DNA of 64,000 nt, taken from the NCBI RefSeq assembly GCF_004115745.1, contig NZ_QXIL01000009.1:19214-83213 (forward strand), in the 5' to 3' direction. The first letter of the stretch is position 1. Each line of letters begins with the position of its first letter. Positions 55,946 to 64,000 of the stretch are shown here, piece after piece. The position numbers were made by a program, and so were the translations under genes. The stretch is from Levilactobacillus suantsaii. GTDB taxonomy: Bacteria > Bacillota > Bacilli > Lactobacillales > Lactobacillaceae. The notes below the pieces were generated by a model. It was not told the origin of the DNA. It worked only from the letters and a program-made list of their open reading frames with translations, and did no database searches.

Positions 55946-57639
55946 GCGCGCGTCACCTCCGCTAATAACCGTTGCTGCTCGGCCACTTGCTGGGCAAAGG
56001 CCGGGACCTGCGCTTGTAGGCTGGTGAACGTTCCACCAACCAGACGATGGTCGGCCACGACGTACAGTTGCGACAGGTCCTGCAAGTCAGCTAACCGGTG
56101 CGTAATCAACAAGACGATTTTAGTCCGGGCCAACCGGTGTAACGCCGCCATGATGTGGTTAGCATTGGTCGGGTCGATGTTTGAAGTAATCTCATCGAAG
56201 ATATATACGTCCTGGTCCGCTAAGATGGCCCGGGCCACTGCGACCTGTTGGCGTTGACCTGGTGACAAACGGACTCCGTTCTTCCCGATTTGCGTGGCGT
56301 ACCGGTCCGGTAACTGCCGGACGAATTGACACAACCCAAGGCGGTCGAGTCGGGCCGCCCAATCGCCTTGGGGCCGCCCTAACTGGAGGTTCTCCGCTAA
56401 GGTGCCGGCAAAAAGACTGGTCGTTGGCCCCAGATAATTGGCATGTTGTAACCAACTTTGAGCACTGATTGTAGCTAAATCGATGTGCCTATTTACGGTG
56501 ATCTTACCATTGAGCAGGGCTAGCCGTTGCATCACGGTCGCCGCCAAGGTGCTTTTTCCACTACCACTGGGACCGGTAAGCCCCACTAAGGTCCCCGGCG
56601 TAAGCGTGACCTCACCAAACGTAAAGAGTTTTTGGTTGGGATACCCCACGGTGCCCGTGACTGTCAATTGGTTCACTAGCTTACTCAACGTGACCTGCCC
56701 CGTAGTTACAGTGGGAACTACCGGCGCATCGATCACTTGAAAGAGGTGTCGTAATTTCGGTAACGTCGCGATGAACACGTGGATAAAATACCCAAATTGG
56801 CGAAAATCGATCAACCAGACTGCCGTGAGCATCCCGATACCTAGTGCAGTACTGAGCGATAAACTTTGCGTTCGGACGGCGGTGACCTGCGCTAATAAGA
56901 AATACCCAATGGCCCCGTACAGACAGAAATCCATGATGGTCAGTGACTGGAGTTGGTACCGTAAAACGCCCATGGTTTTCTGACGAAAGTTTTCCGAATC
57001 GGCCGCAAAGTCTTGCGCGTAGCGGTGTTGGCGCTGGTACATGATCAGCATTCGCATTCCCAAGAAGTCATCTAAAAAGCGTTGCCCCATGTGATTAAAA
57101 CTGGCGATGTAGGCTAAATTTTCTCGGTTGCCCAGGCTCTGTAAGGCCCCCATACTGGCCCCGAGTAATAGGATGCCACCCACGGGAATCAAAACGGTCC
57201 AGGCGTGGGCCCACAGCACGACGCCCAGTAAGACCAACCCCGTAAGACTCAGTTCTAAAATGGTGGGGATAATCGTGTCAAAGAAGATGGCGACCGCCCG
57301 TAACGTGCTTAAGTCCTGGTGGAGGCCTTGCATCACGTCATCGTGACTGCGAGCTGACTGGAGGTCGGCAGCTAAGAACTGTTTCTGCAGGTTCTGGCTG
57401 GCCGCGGCCGCCCAACCGTTACGGCTCAACCAGGGACTGACGACCAGATAGCTGAGGGTGATGAACAATTGGATGGCGATGAGGACAATTAAGCCTCCGT
57501 GAATGCGCCCCGTGACAGCCCATTGTGCGCCAGCCCAAACTAGCGTGACCACCAGTAAGCGCCCACCCCACTGACCGAGAAATTGTAAATACATTTTCCA
57601 GCGCTGTGCGGCGCCCAATTGCCATAACCGTTTGACCAT
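55942..57639 (-). CDS. ABC exporter subunit (CydD-like)
   Basis: 565-aa half-transporter, partner of the next gene (4-bp ATGA overlap). Six membrane segments are followed by an ATPase with Walker A GPSGSGKST, signature LSPGQRQQVAVARAI and Walker B VYIFDEITSNID. GMRMLIMYQRQHRYAQDF and LGLCQFVRQLPDRYATQIGKNG resemble CydD. GGAATGGAG lies just before the ATG. Substrate not predictable; a thiol or amino acid exporter is the family expectation. Confidence 0.87.
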   Translation of the reverse strand: MVKRLWQLGAAQRWKMYLQFLGQWGGRLLVVTLVWAGAQWAVTGRIHGGLIVLIAIQLFITLSYLVVSPWLSRNGWAAAASQNLQKQFLAADLQSARSHDDVMQGLHQDLSTLRAVAIFFDTIIPTILELSLTGLVLLGVVLWAHAWTVLIPVGGILLLGASMGALQSLGNRENLAYIASFNHMGQRFLDDFLGMRMLIMYQRQHRYAQDFAADSENFRQKTMGVLRYQLQSLTIMDFCLYGAIGYFLLAQVTAVRTQSLSLSTALGIGMLTAVWLIDFRQFGYFIHVFIATLPKLRHLFQVIDAPVVPTVTTGQVTLSKLVNQLTVTGTVGYPNQKLFTFGEVTLTPGTLVGLTGPSGSGKSTLAATVMQRLALLNGKITVNRHIDLATISAQSWLQHANYLGPTTSLFAGTLAENLQLGRPQGDWAARLDRLGLCQFVRQLPDRYATQIGKNGVRLSPGQRQQVAVARAILADQDVYIFDEITSNIDPTNANHIMAALHRLARTKIVLLITHRLADLQDLSQLYVVADHRLVGGTFTSLQAQVPAFAQQVAEQQRLLAEVTRA

Positions 57640-57772
57640 CTGACTCCATTCCCTTCGTGTTACCGCTTTATTTAGTAAGATAATCCTATTTTGAACCTTT
57701 CTGTTAAAAGATTCAATTCGGGAAAATCTTTAGTTATCATACGATAATTGTGAAATAATTCACGGCATCACC

Positions 57773-57801
57773 TTATCGTTCACTGTGAGAAATGGTATAC
57801 T
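57773..57801 (+). promoter_or_regulatory. Promoter of the 110-aa protein gene
   Basis: Extended -10 TGGTATACT (-10 at 57796-57801), 17-bp spacer, weak -35 TTATCG (57773-57778). Confidence 0.6.
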
Positions 57802-57886
57802 AAAAGTAAGCAACCGGTAAGCTCCTAAACCGGGAAATTGTTGCTCGGCACTGAGCCTACTTGCCAATTCGAAAGGATGTCTGATC

Positions 57887-58219
57887 ATGGTTCAAACTTT
57901 GACAACGACTGCTGTTTGGCTTAACTCTTCTTACGTGGAACATGCCACCGGGGAGACCGTTCACTTGGCCCCGCAATACTTAGAAGCGGCGCAATACCGT
58001 GCTTTGAAGCAACAATTGATGCAGCGGGGTTACACGTTGATTCCCCTACCCGGCGGCGGACTGCGGGCCCTGGCGCCAAAAAACGTCAGCCGTTCCGAAG
58101 TCACGACTTTGTTGACCCGGCCGGTGGATCCTAAGCAACCCTTCACCCCGGCACAACAATTCGCGTACGAACAGCATGACAACCTCGACGTGGCCAAATT
58201 GATTGGTACAGCGGATTGA
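57887..58219 (+). CDS. Conserved hypothetical protein
   Basis: 110-aa soluble protein (MVQTLTTTAVWLNSSYVEHATG...). It has a helix with YLEAAQYRALKQQLMQRGYTLIPLPGGGLRAL and later FTPAQQFAYEQHDNLDVAKL. No catalytic motif recognised. GAAAGGATG lies upstream of the ATG, and it has its own promoter and terminator. Function unknown. Confidence 0.75.
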   Translation: MVQTLTTTAVWLNSSYVEHATGETVHLAPQYLEAAQYRALKQQLMQRGYTLIPLPGGGLRALAPKNVSRSEVTTLLTRPVDPKQPFTPAQQFAYEQHDNLDVAKLIGTAD

Positions 58220-58251
58220 GCTGGTCGGCAATCATTAGATTAACTGAAATA

Positions 58252-58295
58252 ATATGGTCCTGATACTCTGGCGAATGCTGGGTATCAGGACCATA
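58252..58295 (+). terminator. Terminator of the 110-aa protein gene
   Basis: 15-bp stem ATATGGTCCTGATAC with its complement, 14-nt loop, TTTTAT tail. Confidence 0.88.
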
Positions 58296-58324
58296 TTTTA
58301 TCGTATGAAATTTTTGAACAGATT

Positions 58325-58368
58325 AAATACCGGGATTAACAAAGACCCAATTTGTTAATCCCGGTATT
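58325..58368 (-). terminator. Terminator at the trailer end of the CRISPR array
   Basis: Perfect 18-bp stem AATACCGGGATTAACAAA with its complement, 8 nt from the degenerate last repeat. On the minus strand it is followed by TTTAAT. Confidence 0.75.
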
Positions 58369-58375
58369 AGTTATG

Positions 58376-58675
58376 ATGATTGATTCTATAGATTTACCAT
58401 GCATCTGAAGCTACACAATAGGTTCTCGGCACTATTTAAGCGGTTTTGACCTTATAGATTTACCATGCATCTGAAGCCATTGAGACTAACAAGATGGGGG
58501 CACGTAAGGTTTTGACCTTATAGATTTACCATGCATCTGAAGCAGTTGAATTGGTGGGAAAAATCGGCGTATGGGTTTTGACCTTATAGATTTACCATGC
58601 ATCTGAAGCCTTTGCTGGGGCAAGATTTGCCGGAGTTCGGGTTTTGACCTTATAGATTTACCATGCATCTGAAGC
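58376..58675 (-). CRISPR. Type II-A CRISPR array, 5 repeats and 4 spacers
   Basis: Four identical 36-bp repeats at 58442-58477, 58508-58543, 58574-58609 and 58640-58675. A fifth at 58376-58411 is degenerate over its outer 11 bases, marking the trailer end. All four spacers are exactly 30 bp. In crRNA sense (minus strand) the repeat begins GCTTCAGATGCATGG and ends AAGGTCAAAACC, close to other lactobacilli type II-A repeats. The leader side is next to csn2. Spacer targets cannot be identified without a search. Confidence 0.97.
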
Positions 58676-58716
58676 TGAAGCCATCATATACTCATCAAAA
58701 TATCATCTAAAGCAGA
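58676..58716 (-). promoter_or_regulatory. CRISPR leader remnant (41 bp)
   Basis: Only 41 bp separate the csn2 stop from the first repeat. The leader end reads GATGGCTTCA, and the repeat then begins GCTTCA, so the hexamer is duplicated at the junction. A promoter would have to lie in the csn2 3' end, or transcription comes from the cas operon. Confidence 0.5.
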
Positions 58717-59382
58717 CTACCAAAGGATAAAGTCGTGATCAATGAAGTGATAGCGGCATTCCTTAAAATAGTCTTTTTGTCGGTTTTCTGAGAATTCGAT
58801 GTCAAGAACTGGCAAATATGTAGTTGCCACTACCTTCCGTAACATTTTTAGTCGCGGGACCTGTAGGTAATGGCTAATATTGGTCAAAACAACCATTTTC
58901 TGATCATTTAACTCCACAAGTGTCTTAATTAACGTTTCTAGTATACCATATGGTTCCCGATTCACGGACTCTTCTAGTTGCAGGCCACTTAACTTAACCA
59001 ACTTTGCTAAAGCCGGCGTTTCCGGAACGTTTAACGGCACATCCAGTAAATAACTGTCACCCAAAATTTGGGTAATAATCCGTTGCCAATCGTCAGTTAA
59101 CTGTACCACTTGTTTTTCCGATAAACTCTTCAAAAACAAATCTTGGAGTTTGCGCTGGAAAATTTTATTCAAATCAATTTCCAACACCGGATCACCATAC
59201 CAATGGCTGGCCTGACTGTGCTTTAAGAGCTCAAAATCATCTGACGCCAGCCGAACTGTGTCCATATCATCCCGTAAGCCTATCACCAAATCATGATAAA
59301 TTTTAGGCGCTGCGGTCGCTAACACGGTAATTTCTCCCGGTTGAACATCAAACGGCTGATACCCATAATAAGTCAATTTCAT
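58717..59382 (-). CDS. csn2: Type II-A CRISPR protein Csn2
   Basis: 221-aa protein in Csn2 position after cas2 (4-bp ATGA overlap). Csn2 forms a tetrameric ring on DNA ends and is needed for spacer acquisition in II-A systems. The N-terminus MKLTYYGYQPFDVQPGEITVL and the QVVQLTDDWQRI and VVLTNISHYLQ segments resemble lactobacilli Csn2. Its presence defines the subtype as II-A. Confidence 0.92.
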   Translation of the reverse strand: MKLTYYGYQPFDVQPGEITVLATAAPKIYHDLVIGLRDDMDTVRLASDDFELLKHSQASHWYGDPVLEIDLNKIFQRKLQDLFLKSLSEKQVVQLTDDWQRIITQILGDSYLLDVPLNVPETPALAKLVKLSGLQLEESVNREPYGILETLIKTLVELNDQKMVVLTNISHYLQVPRLKMLRKVVATTYLPVLDIEFSENRQKDYFKECRYHFIDHDFILW

Positions 59383-59684
59383 ATAATCACCGTCCGGTCC
59401 GCTGAATTCAAGATATCTTCATTGGGTTTACCAGCCAAGAAGTGCATATCTTGATATTGTTTTTCCGTCATCATCAAAGTTTGCACCAAACCATCTGCGG
59501 GTACAATTCCTTTTAGGCGTTGCTCCACTGCTTCCGCTGCTTTTGAATTAGCACACACTCGAACATAGACTGAATACTGCATCATGAAGAAGCCTTCTTG
59601 AATTAACGTTTTCTGAAATTTACGATAGTTACGGCGATCTTGGCTGGTTTCTACTGGTAAATCAAACAGAACCATTAATCGCAT
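59379..59684 (-). CDS. cas2: CRISPR endoribonuclease/integrase subunit Cas2
   Basis: 101-aa Cas2, scaffold of the Cas1-Cas2 spacer integrase. It starts MRLMVLFDLPVETSQDRRNYRKF, a typical Cas2 N-terminus with the Asp of the ferredoxin fold, and has FFMMQYSVYVRVCAN. I chose ATG 59684, with GAGG 9 nt upstream; it overlaps the cas1 3' end by 23 bp. The longer frame to 59717 lacks family similarity. Confidence 0.95.
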   Translation of the reverse strand: MRLMVLFDLPVETSQDRRNYRKFQKTLIQEGFFMMQYSVYVRVCANSKAAEAVEQRLKGIVPADGLVQTLMMTEKQYQDMHFLAGKPNEDILNSADRTVII

Positions 59685-60567
59685 GACTCGATACCTCACT
59701 TGGCAAATCCACCTCAATTCGAATTTTCTGACTAGTTTGGTCTAAATAATTAAGACATTGGTCAACATACTTAGGAATTGCATTTCGTAAAATCGTCTTT
59801 TGATCATTGAAAGTCAGTTCAACATCCAGCAACTCAACCAGTCCATACTTGATGTCCGGCGTGAAATCTCTCATTTTCTGTTGTGACACCCATTGGTCAA
59901 TCACTGGTCGAAAGGGTTCCATTAAATCAGAGCCCAAATTATTAGCGTTATCCGTTCGCGAGTGATGAATCCCCCAACAGGTTAAGTATCCTCGAGTACT
60001 GATTGCCTGATCAATCGCCGCCAAAAGTAGCGCATATCCATAATTTAGTGCCGCGTTGATGGGATCCAAATCCGTTCGTGAAAAATCAGGACCAAAAACG
60101 AGAGGAAAATATTTTCTCGCAATAACTGCTTCACGGTTAGTGACATCATTCAATTCTAATTGTTTAAATTCTTGGTCTAGGTCCTTAGTATCCTGACCAA
60201 TAAAACGAACAACTTGAATTTGATTTTGTATCTTACTGGCCACGATTCTGGTCCACAACTTCTGGATTCGCTGAGGATTCCAGGTCACTTGTTTTCCTAC
60301 CGTTACCATCGATTGAGCCTTGGTGTAGTCACCGCTGGTCGTACAAATTGGCTGGCCATTCTGACCAGTAAAAATAATTTTAGCCTGTTTCTCGGCTAGC
60401 GCAATAATTGCTGGTGCTGTAATGACTGTCTGCAGAGTCTGAAACAATAGTACTCCCACGTCACGAACCGGTACATGTAAGCGGTCTGTGTCCGTTTGAA
60501 TCACCAAGTTCCCAGTCATCAATGATACTTTTGCGTGTTGTGTCACCACAATCGTTCGCCACCCCAT
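59662..60567 (-). CDS. cas1: CRISPR integrase Cas1
   Basis: 301-aa type II Cas1, catalytic subunit of spacer integration. The N-terminus MGWRTIVVTQHAKVSL matches other II-A Cas1 proteins. Metal-ligand regions are NREAVIARKYF (Glu), YLTCWGIHHSR (His) and DLMEPFRPVIDQWV (Glu/Asp). I chose ATG 60567 with AAGGG upstream; the longer frame would run into the tracrRNA promoter region. Intact and in operon with cas2 and csn2. Confidence 0.95.
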   Translation of the reverse strand: MGWRTIVVTQHAKVSLMTGNLVIQTDTDRLHVPVRDVGVLLFQTLQTVITAPAIIALAEKQAKIIFTGQNGQPICTTSGDYTKAQSMVTVGKQVTWNPQRIQKLWTRIVASKIQNQIQVVRFIGQDTKDLDQEFKQLELNDVTNREAVIARKYFPLVFGPDFSRTDLDPINAALNYGYALLLAAIDQAISTRGYLTCWGIHHSRTDNANNLGSDLMEPFRPVIDQWVSQQKMRDFTPDIKYGLVELLDVELTFNDQKTILRNAIPKYVDQCLNYLDQTSQKIRIEVDLPSEVSSHAINGSV

Positions 60568-60585
60568 AATGATCACCCTTTCGAC

Positions 60586-60614
60586 TTGCTGAAATATCCC
60601 AATCATGTTATATT
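60586..60614 (+). promoter_or_regulatory. Promoter of the tracrRNA
   Basis: -35 TTGCTG (60586-60591), 17-bp spacer, extended -10 TGTTATATT (-10 at 60609-60614). It points away from cas1 toward the anti-repeat. Confidence 0.75.
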
Positions 60615-60620
60615 GAAAGA

Positions 60621-60774
60621 GGTTAAATTGACCTATTTGACCTTATAGATTTACCATGCAGAGTTGAAGTCAAACAAGATGCTTTGGCATCAAGTTTTCT
60701 TTTTTGAGCTCGTTATCGAGCCATACATATTGAAACGGCTAGTCACGTTATAAAATGTGGCTAGCCGTTTTTTT
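60621..60774 (+). ncRNA. tracrRNA
   Basis: Lies between cas1 and cas9 on the opposite strand. The anti-repeat (60636-60669) matches 25 bases of the array repeat exactly (TTTGACCTTATAG through CATGCA), then diverges as the usual bulge (GAGTTGAAG). Next come a nexus hairpin (GATGC-TTTG-GCATC, 60679-60692), a hairpin GCTCGTTATCGAGC and a terminator (ACGGCTAG...CTAGCCGT plus seven T, ending 60774). Its layout resembles published lactobacilli tracrRNAs. The T run overlaps the cas9 stop codon on the other strand. Confidence 0.93.
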
Positions 60775-63700
60775 ACATATCATTTAAACGAACAAGTCGC
60801 CGAAATAATCCTGTTGGTGATTCATGAATAAGAATTGCTTGTTCTGTTAGCTTTAATCCTCCGGGAACCTGCAACTGACCAAAATACCTTGTGCAACCAA
60901 TATTATTCAAATTAACGATAGTGGCATTGGCATGCAAACCTTGAAGAATTTGCATGAGTACCTCTCGTTTACCAAGAATCAAGTTCCCTTTTTCATCTTT
61001 TTTTGAATGCGTGGATAATTCTTTAAAGCTACCCTCAGCTGCTATCAATTGTTCTTTAAACTTGTTCATATCATATAGTGGGAAATATCGTTCGACTTGC
61101 TTACAAATTTCATAATAGGCTGCCATATAAGAACTATCTAAATCAGTATCCGTGGCTCCTTTATTTATCAAGTTTCGTTGCGTTTCTAGCGATAAAACTA
61201 ATTGTTGCTGATTATGATAATAGGTGTCTGTTCCTAAGCCAAAACGATGGCGCTGGCCGTTAACCTGATCAATAATCGGTTGTTCCAAATACACATGTGG
61301 TGCCACAATTTCAAAAGTGCGTTGTTTACCTTTCTTGGTCGTAAACATTGGTGTAAACCATTGACGAAGTAGCGTTCTTTTCCCTAAATCGTCAAGTTTC
61401 TCTAGTTGGCCGCTTAAACGAGTAGGAACCCGCACAACTTGGTAGTAAGGGGCTTTTTTATCAAGTAGCCGTACAATAGCCAGATAGCTCGTTTTTTCTC
61501 CACTAAAACCACCATAAAGTTCTATCGGTTGATTCAATTTTCGGGGAATAAGCTTTTTATTCTTCGCTGTTTTAGCTGAATAAATTGTCTGATCAAACAT
61601 TGCACCATGATTGTCATAAACTTCATGTGTCACCAATAGTCGTTTTAACCCCATAACCCACTCAACATACTCAATTTCATCTTGCTTGTTCCAAATTATC
61701 TGGTGCGTCTCTGGATTCTCTATTTCTCGATTTTTCTCAGAATCTCCACCAATAATCTGTTCAATAAAATTAAAATGACGTCGTAAATCGAATTTTGTTG
61801 TTTTATATTTTCCATAAACAAAGAAAGATTCCAATTTAGGATATCGTTGAAGAAGATAGGTTCCAATTCGGGCGGCTAAATAAGCATCGTGAGCATGATG
61901 ATAATCGTTTAATTCCCTCAACTTCGGTAACTTCAACTTCTCCCGAAACTGATGGGACAATCCGGCTTTAATTGACACAAGTTTAGTGATTTCCGGATCA
62001 TATTGTTGACTTAAAATGGCCGTAACCAGTTTGATGACTTGACGCGTTTCTACTAATTGACGGGCAACAAACCGTATTGCGTGACGGTCGATATCTTCAG
62101 GAGTTGTCAACAGATTTTCCAATTTACGTCGAGAAATTAACCCTACCTGGTGCAATCTACGCCAGAAGCCTTCCTGAGACTTTTTAAAGATAATCGGAAC
62201 GTGAGGCCCTTTCTTTTCATTAACTGCATTTAAAGTTAAGACTCGATTATCAATCGAATCATCTTTGATTACATTTTGGGGAATAATATGATCAATGTGA
62301 TAATTTGAAAAGATCTCGGAATCCGGATTCAATGCTTTGCCAGTGTAAATATCTCGTCCATTTTGTTGAAAATACAAGACCAATTTATCTGAAAAATGCT
62401 GAAGATTTTCATTCGCCGAAACTAATCGTTGACGAACTGCTTCGTCAACTAATTCATGAGCAGCACTAGTCCCATAAGCTTCTACTAATTGAGCTTGCCG
62501 TGAATTTGTCCGCTGTGGCCGCTGGTCAGCACCTCGTGCTGCTTCAATAAATAGCCAACTCGGTGCTACCCCATGCATGGCTTCTTGAATATCCGCCACA
62601 ACCAATAGGACCTGTCGAATCGCCTTTTTATTTTGTGGTGAGGTATACAGCTCATTGATGTTTTGTTGCAAGTTTTGTTGATTTAAATCTTGCTGATTAA
62701 TTGTTGCTATTGACCGCTGAAACTCTGGACGGCGAACAATCTGCATGAAATTATCAGTTGTCTGCCATAATAGGTCCATAATATTTCGCCCTTGCTTATC
62801 ATGAATTCCTAATAAAAGCTTTTCTGAGAACTGTCCCCATTCACGATAGCGATGCTGATTCAATTGGCGAATCTGTGTAGGAGTTAGCCAAGTAACCTCT
62901 TGTAATTTCTCTTTAAAAATCTTGGCATCTTCAAATACAGTTGACCAATTGATTATTTTTTCAATATCTGCTTGTCGTTCTTGTTGTTCTAGCGCCTCTG
63001 GGATAATCTTTTGCAAATCATGGTACGTAGACAAGCGACTTAAAAACCGTTTTGGATCCGCCAAGCCCTTAATCTCTGGTTGCTTATCAACGTCCCCATT
63101 AGCTATCAAATTATTTTGCAGGTCTTTGATTGTAACGGTTGTTTTTTTAGCCGCTATGAAGAGCTGATGATAGATGCGTTGCTTCTTTTTCGGTGCTAGG
63201 AGTTCTCCGTTAACCCGAACATTATTCAGTTCATTAAGGACCTCATATCGTTGATATAAGAGACTATTCTTCGGAATGACGTCTTCGCCAATTAAATAAG
63301 TATCCGTTGTTTTCATACGCTGAATAAACGCATTAGCTGAAGCCTGCCGGTCGACTTGTTGATCAAAATTCCACGGCGTGATTGGCACGGTGGATTGAGG
63401 ATTTTGCCGCGTCATCCAAGCAAATTTGGTTTCTTTCGTGGCATTCTTGGGGTCAGGTTGTACCAATGGACCAACGTAATAAGGCACACGAAAGCAAACT
63501 AACTCATCTAACTTATATGGTGCCATTTTCCGTCGTTTCGTTACCGGATTTGGTGTTTTTAGCCATGGGTAGTACCGGGATTGGTTTTCAATAATTTGAT
63601 CTAGTTCTTGCTGTTGAACTTGATATGGAATTGCAATATTGGTCTTTGACCGCTGCTTTGGCAAAAATTCTTCTTGTTCAACAGCAATTTGAATTGATTG

Positions 63701-63886
63701 TCCTAATTTTGATAACGTTTCCTGCTTCTTCAAAACTGAACTAATCTTTTTGTAAAAATCCACCTGAGGCAATCCGTTGTCAATGTAATCATCATAAGCT
63801 TTTTTTAATGTCATTCGTTGACCATAATCTGTTAACTCAGCAATATACGTCTTATAATCTTTTAACTGTCTTTTATGGATTGGCAA
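60773..63886 (-). pseudogene. cas9: Cas9, C-terminal part; gene interrupted by an insertion sequence
   Basis: The 1037 codons read as II-A Cas9 from late REC1 to the PAM-interacting end. Kept are FRVPYYVGPLV and FAWMTR (REC), RuvC-II FIEAARG (Glu near 448), HNH IDHIIPQ (His near 533) with Asn in SIDNRV, RuvC-III HHAHDAY (about 665-670), and the tail HESPTGLF. About 330 N-terminal residues (RuvC-I Asp, bridge helix, most of REC1) are missing. Just upstream, the frame meets TAG inside non-cas9 sequence with a transposase start. The only nearby start is a TTG with no SD, so the fragment cannot be an active nuclease. GC is lower than in the rest of the window. The N-terminal part may lie beyond the window. 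Confidence 0.93.
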
Positions 63887-63894
63887 ATTCTATA

Positions 63895-64000
63895 ATTAAT
63901 CCGAACAGAAATTAAAAAGCCCCAAGCAATCACTTACAATGGTAGTAGCTAATTCCAACCAATATAGGGAGTGATTACTTTGGGTACATCTACTTTATCA
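63895..64000 (+). mobile_element. Insertion sequence end inserted in cas9
   Basis: Sequence beyond about 63890 is unrelated to cas9. It has the layout of an IS end: short A/T-rich terminus, a promoter (-35 TTAAAA 63912-63917, -10 TACAAT 63935-63940), an inverted repeat (63920-63934 with 63970-63984), and a transposase start at 63980. The family is probably IS30-like, a weak guess from the first residues. The exact boundary and target duplication cannot be set with one end only. Confidence 0.75.
63980..64000 (+). CDS. Transposase, first 7 codons only
   Basis: TTG start with AGGGAG 8 nt upstream; reads (M)GTSTLS to the window edge. The start resembles some IS30-family transposases, but seven residues cannot prove it. 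Confidence 0.6.

Noticed and set aside
58486..58668. 60-codon open frame across the CRISPR array with repeated MHGKSIRSKP
   Set aside because: It is a translation of the repeats themselves; the 36+30 bp period keeps the frame open. No SD; not a gene.

Overview
The window is chromosomal DNA of a lactic acid bacterium, most likely Lactobacillaceae. The evidence is strong AGGAGG-type ribosome binding sites, WxL/DUF916 surface proteins, EbsA, a folate-ECF gene under a THF riboswitch, a methionine T-box, a B-type RNase P RNA and a type II-A CRISPR-Cas locus. GC content is near 50%, falling clearly in the cas genes. The genus (perhaps Levilactobacillus or a relative) is only a guess. The window opens inside sbcC and closes inside an insertion sequence.

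Layout. 1-6.9 kb: 3' part of sbcC, then a T-box(Met)-controlled operon metA-metY-hom on the minus strand. 6.9-20.6 kb: lipoprotein hydrolase, VanZ-like protein, old-yellow-enzyme reductase, a run of transporters of which several are broken (DUF389, AI-2E family, two MFS), GtrA, K+ channel, THF riboswitch with folT, degV, phosphodiesterase, MarR. 20.7-28.3 kb: rqcH, then pyrR with a degenerate carbamoyl-phosphate synthase pair, rluD, lspA. 28.5-36.9 kb: azoreductase with a cre site, amidotransferase, a WxL cluster, fhs-ebsA, RNase HI, a broken amino acid oxidase. 37-46 kb: small enzymes and regulators, amtB, HIT, RNA methyltransferase, solitary HicB, and two paralogous small proteins. 46.5-51.2 kb: rnpB, gpsB, ypsA divergent from recU-pbp1A. 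51.2-58.2 kb: TetM-like GTPase, phosphoesterase, heterodimeric ABC exporter. 58.3-64 kb: CRISPR array (5 repeats, 4 spacers), csn2, cas2, cas1, a tracrRNA gene on the opposite strand, and a cas9 whose N-terminal third is cut off by an insertion sequence.

The most unusual feature is the operon pyrR-carA'-carB' (22.5-26.9 kb). Both synthase subunits are open full-length frames, but the glutaminase has lost its catalytic Cys and His. The large subunit has lost the ATP-binding loop and metal ligands of ATP-grasp 1, most of ATP-grasp 2, and the C-terminal allosteric domain. It looks like a maintained pseudoenzyme linked to a pyrimidine regulator, and a sensing role is my inference.

Six genes besides cas9 carry a single frameshift or nonsense codon, several at short G or GC runs. 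Sequencing error and true gene decay cannot be told apart here.
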